Positions 62,600 through 64,000 of a DNA stretch of 64,000 nt are shown in pieces (position 1 is the first letter of the stretch; every line of letters starts with the position of its first letter). The translations under genes and the position numbers were made by a program. Below the pieces are notes generated by a model. That model had not been told where the DNA came from, searched no databases, and saw only the letters and a list, made by a program, of their open reading frames with translations. The stretch lies in the NCBI GenBank assembly GCA_009760855.2, contig WPIO01000373.1:1-64000 (forward strand). The letters run 5' to 3'. This stretch comes from Cristatella mucedo. Its lineage: Eukaryota; Bryozoa; Phylactolaemata; Cristatellidae.

Positions 62600-64000
62600 A
62601 GGAGAGGTCTGACTCCCCAGATATTAAGGACTCAGCCAAAAAGTTTTCAGCCTTCTTTACTGAAAAAATTGTGCACATTTGTGCCTCTATTAAGCCCCCT
62701 CCGACTAAAGCAATCGCGGTTCCACATACTGTTACCTTCCTTACAAGGTTCTCCGAAGTTTTCTTGCAAGCGATAGGGCAACTCTAATAAGATAAAGCAA
62801 AAATAGCTCGTCTTCTGAAGACCCTATACCTTCATCTCTGTGGTTTTCACTGGCAGACCAACTTAGCCCTGCCATAACCAAGATTGTTAATGCTTCTTTG
62901 GGAAAAGCGGTCGTGCCCAAGTCCTTCAAATCGGCAATCATTAGACCAATTCTTAAAAAGCCTGGATTATGTTTGAACATATTGAAAATAATGGAATGTC
63001 AGAAACATTTCAATCAGGGTTCAAGAGGCAGCATTCCACTGAAACTGCTCTCCTCCGTGTTAACAATGACATTCTACGTGGCAACGACGACGGGAATGTC
63101 ACTGCCCTAGCTCTGCTAGATCTGTCTGCTGCCTTCGACACCATTGATCACGAAGTTCTGCTTGAACGATTGAGAACAACGATCGGTCTGGCAGACGAAG
63201 CACCGGCGTGGTTTAAGTCATACTTGTCTGATCGTGTTCAATCCGTGTTGCATGTGGGTCAGGTCTCAGACACGAGAAGGGTCACCTGTGGAGTCCCTCA
63301 AGGGTCTGTACTCGGTCGCTTGCTGTTCTCCATTTATACACAACCTCTGGGAAAAGTGATTAAGGCACATGGAATAGAATATCACTTCTATGCTGACCAT
63401 ACTCAGTTGTATTTGTCATTCAAACCGTCGGAGTCTGCTGCAGCAACTGAGAAGCTGAATGCTTGCCTTGCCGATATTCGATCCTGGATGTCGGAAAACT
63501 TCCTGAAATTAAATGACGATGAAACCGAACTGCTGCTCATAGGAACACCCTAAGCGTGTGGCTGGATTAAAAGGCTTTGCTGTCTTAATAGGTGATGCTA
63601 TTGTGCGACCTTCACCGTGTGCTCGTAATCTAGGTGTCGTGTTCGCAGCTGCCTCAATTTCAAAAGCTTCATTCAGAAGACTGCCTCTACAGCTAGCCAT
63701 CACATCCGATCCCTATCCAAGATTAGAAGCTGTCTCCCTCAGTGGCTTGTAAAACATTTACCTAGCTCTTTAGTTCTGTCTCGGCTTGATTATTGTAATT
63801 CCCTTTTGGCTGGGCTGCCAAAGAAAGCTATTATGCCACTACAGAGGACCATGAATATGGCTGCAAGCTGGTCTTCAAGTCCGAGCGGTTTGAGAACGTG
63901 TCACCTCTGCTGAAAGAGCTAGGATGGTTGCCGGTTGAGCAAAGGATACAGAGCAAAGTTCTGAGCTGCAGCTTCCAAGCTAATCACTACTGCCACTGCT
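62600..64000 (+). mobile_element. LINE family 2, younger copy running off the window
   Basis: Covers the region before the RT, the RT and the start of the C-terminal part, and continues past the window end. It follows the older family 2 copy by about 230 bases. Confidence 0.87.
62969..63553 (+). pseudogene. LINE family 2 reverse transcriptase core
   Basis: 194 open codons: 'SGFKRQHSTETALLRVNNDI', LDLSAAFDTIDHEVLLERL with the first catalytic Asp, [20 protein letters not shown], and FYADHTQLYLSF. The second Asp of the YADD box is His, which should abolish polymerase activity. The frame ends at about 63553 by a one-base insertion ('aggaacacccta' versus 'aggacaccctaa' in the 13105 copy). Upstream motifs lie in other frames. 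Confidence 0.82.

Overview
This is a repeat-dominated stretch of a metazoan nuclear genome. Genes are split by GT-AG introns, AT content is high, long TA and CT microsatellites are present, and non-LTR retrotransposons, tRNA-derived SINEs and hAT DNA transposons fill most of the space. I found no bacterial-style operon, rRNA gene, canonical tRNA gene or CRISPR array. The only host-type genes are small secreted cysteine-rich proteins with a pacifastin-type cysteine pattern. That family is best known from arthropods, so I favour an arthropod-like invertebrate, but the species cannot be fixed from this sequence.

Host genes. Two complete three-exon genes (PLC-A, 14241-19386; PLC-C, 41112-48850) and one orphan exon 2 (PLC-B, 28382-28510) lie in the same orientation in three diverged tandem blocks (about 11340-19500, 19700-29040 and 37610-48960). 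Each complete gene has a TATA box, a signal-peptide exon, an exon carrying one six-cysteine inhibitor-like module, and a short last exon that starts a second module but stops early. The names PLC-A/B/C are mine.

Repeats. (1) LINE family 1 is a CR1/L2-like element with an (ATT)n tail. A nearly intact copy lies at 3192-6839, and more than 20 truncated copies or tails lie on both strands. (2) LINE family 2 is a related element whose 3' end repeats ACATT units (12788-14000, 60560-62372, 62600 to the window end, and several 3' fragments). (3) An R2/NeSL-like LINE relic is on the minus strand at about 29990-31975. (4) SINE family 1 is tRNA-derived and shares its 3' tail with LINE family 1; a second tRNA-like SINE family is present at 25130 and 59096. 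(5) A 3.2 kb hAT element (43600-46808) sits inside intron 1 of PLC-C, in the TA tail of a SINE. (6) An older, unrelated hAT transposase relic lies at 51290-53175. (7) An unclassified repeat of about 2.9 kb ('family X') is at 57660-60560 and 34860-36760, with partial copies at 34230 and 6841-8860.

Large-scale structure. The window begins inside a segmental duplication: about 1-3191 matches about 53509-57796 in the same orientation. The near-intact LINE is present only in the first copy. A truncated minus-strand LINE is present only in the second copy, so each copy supplies the empty site for the other. All identities stated are by eye; no alignment or database search was run.
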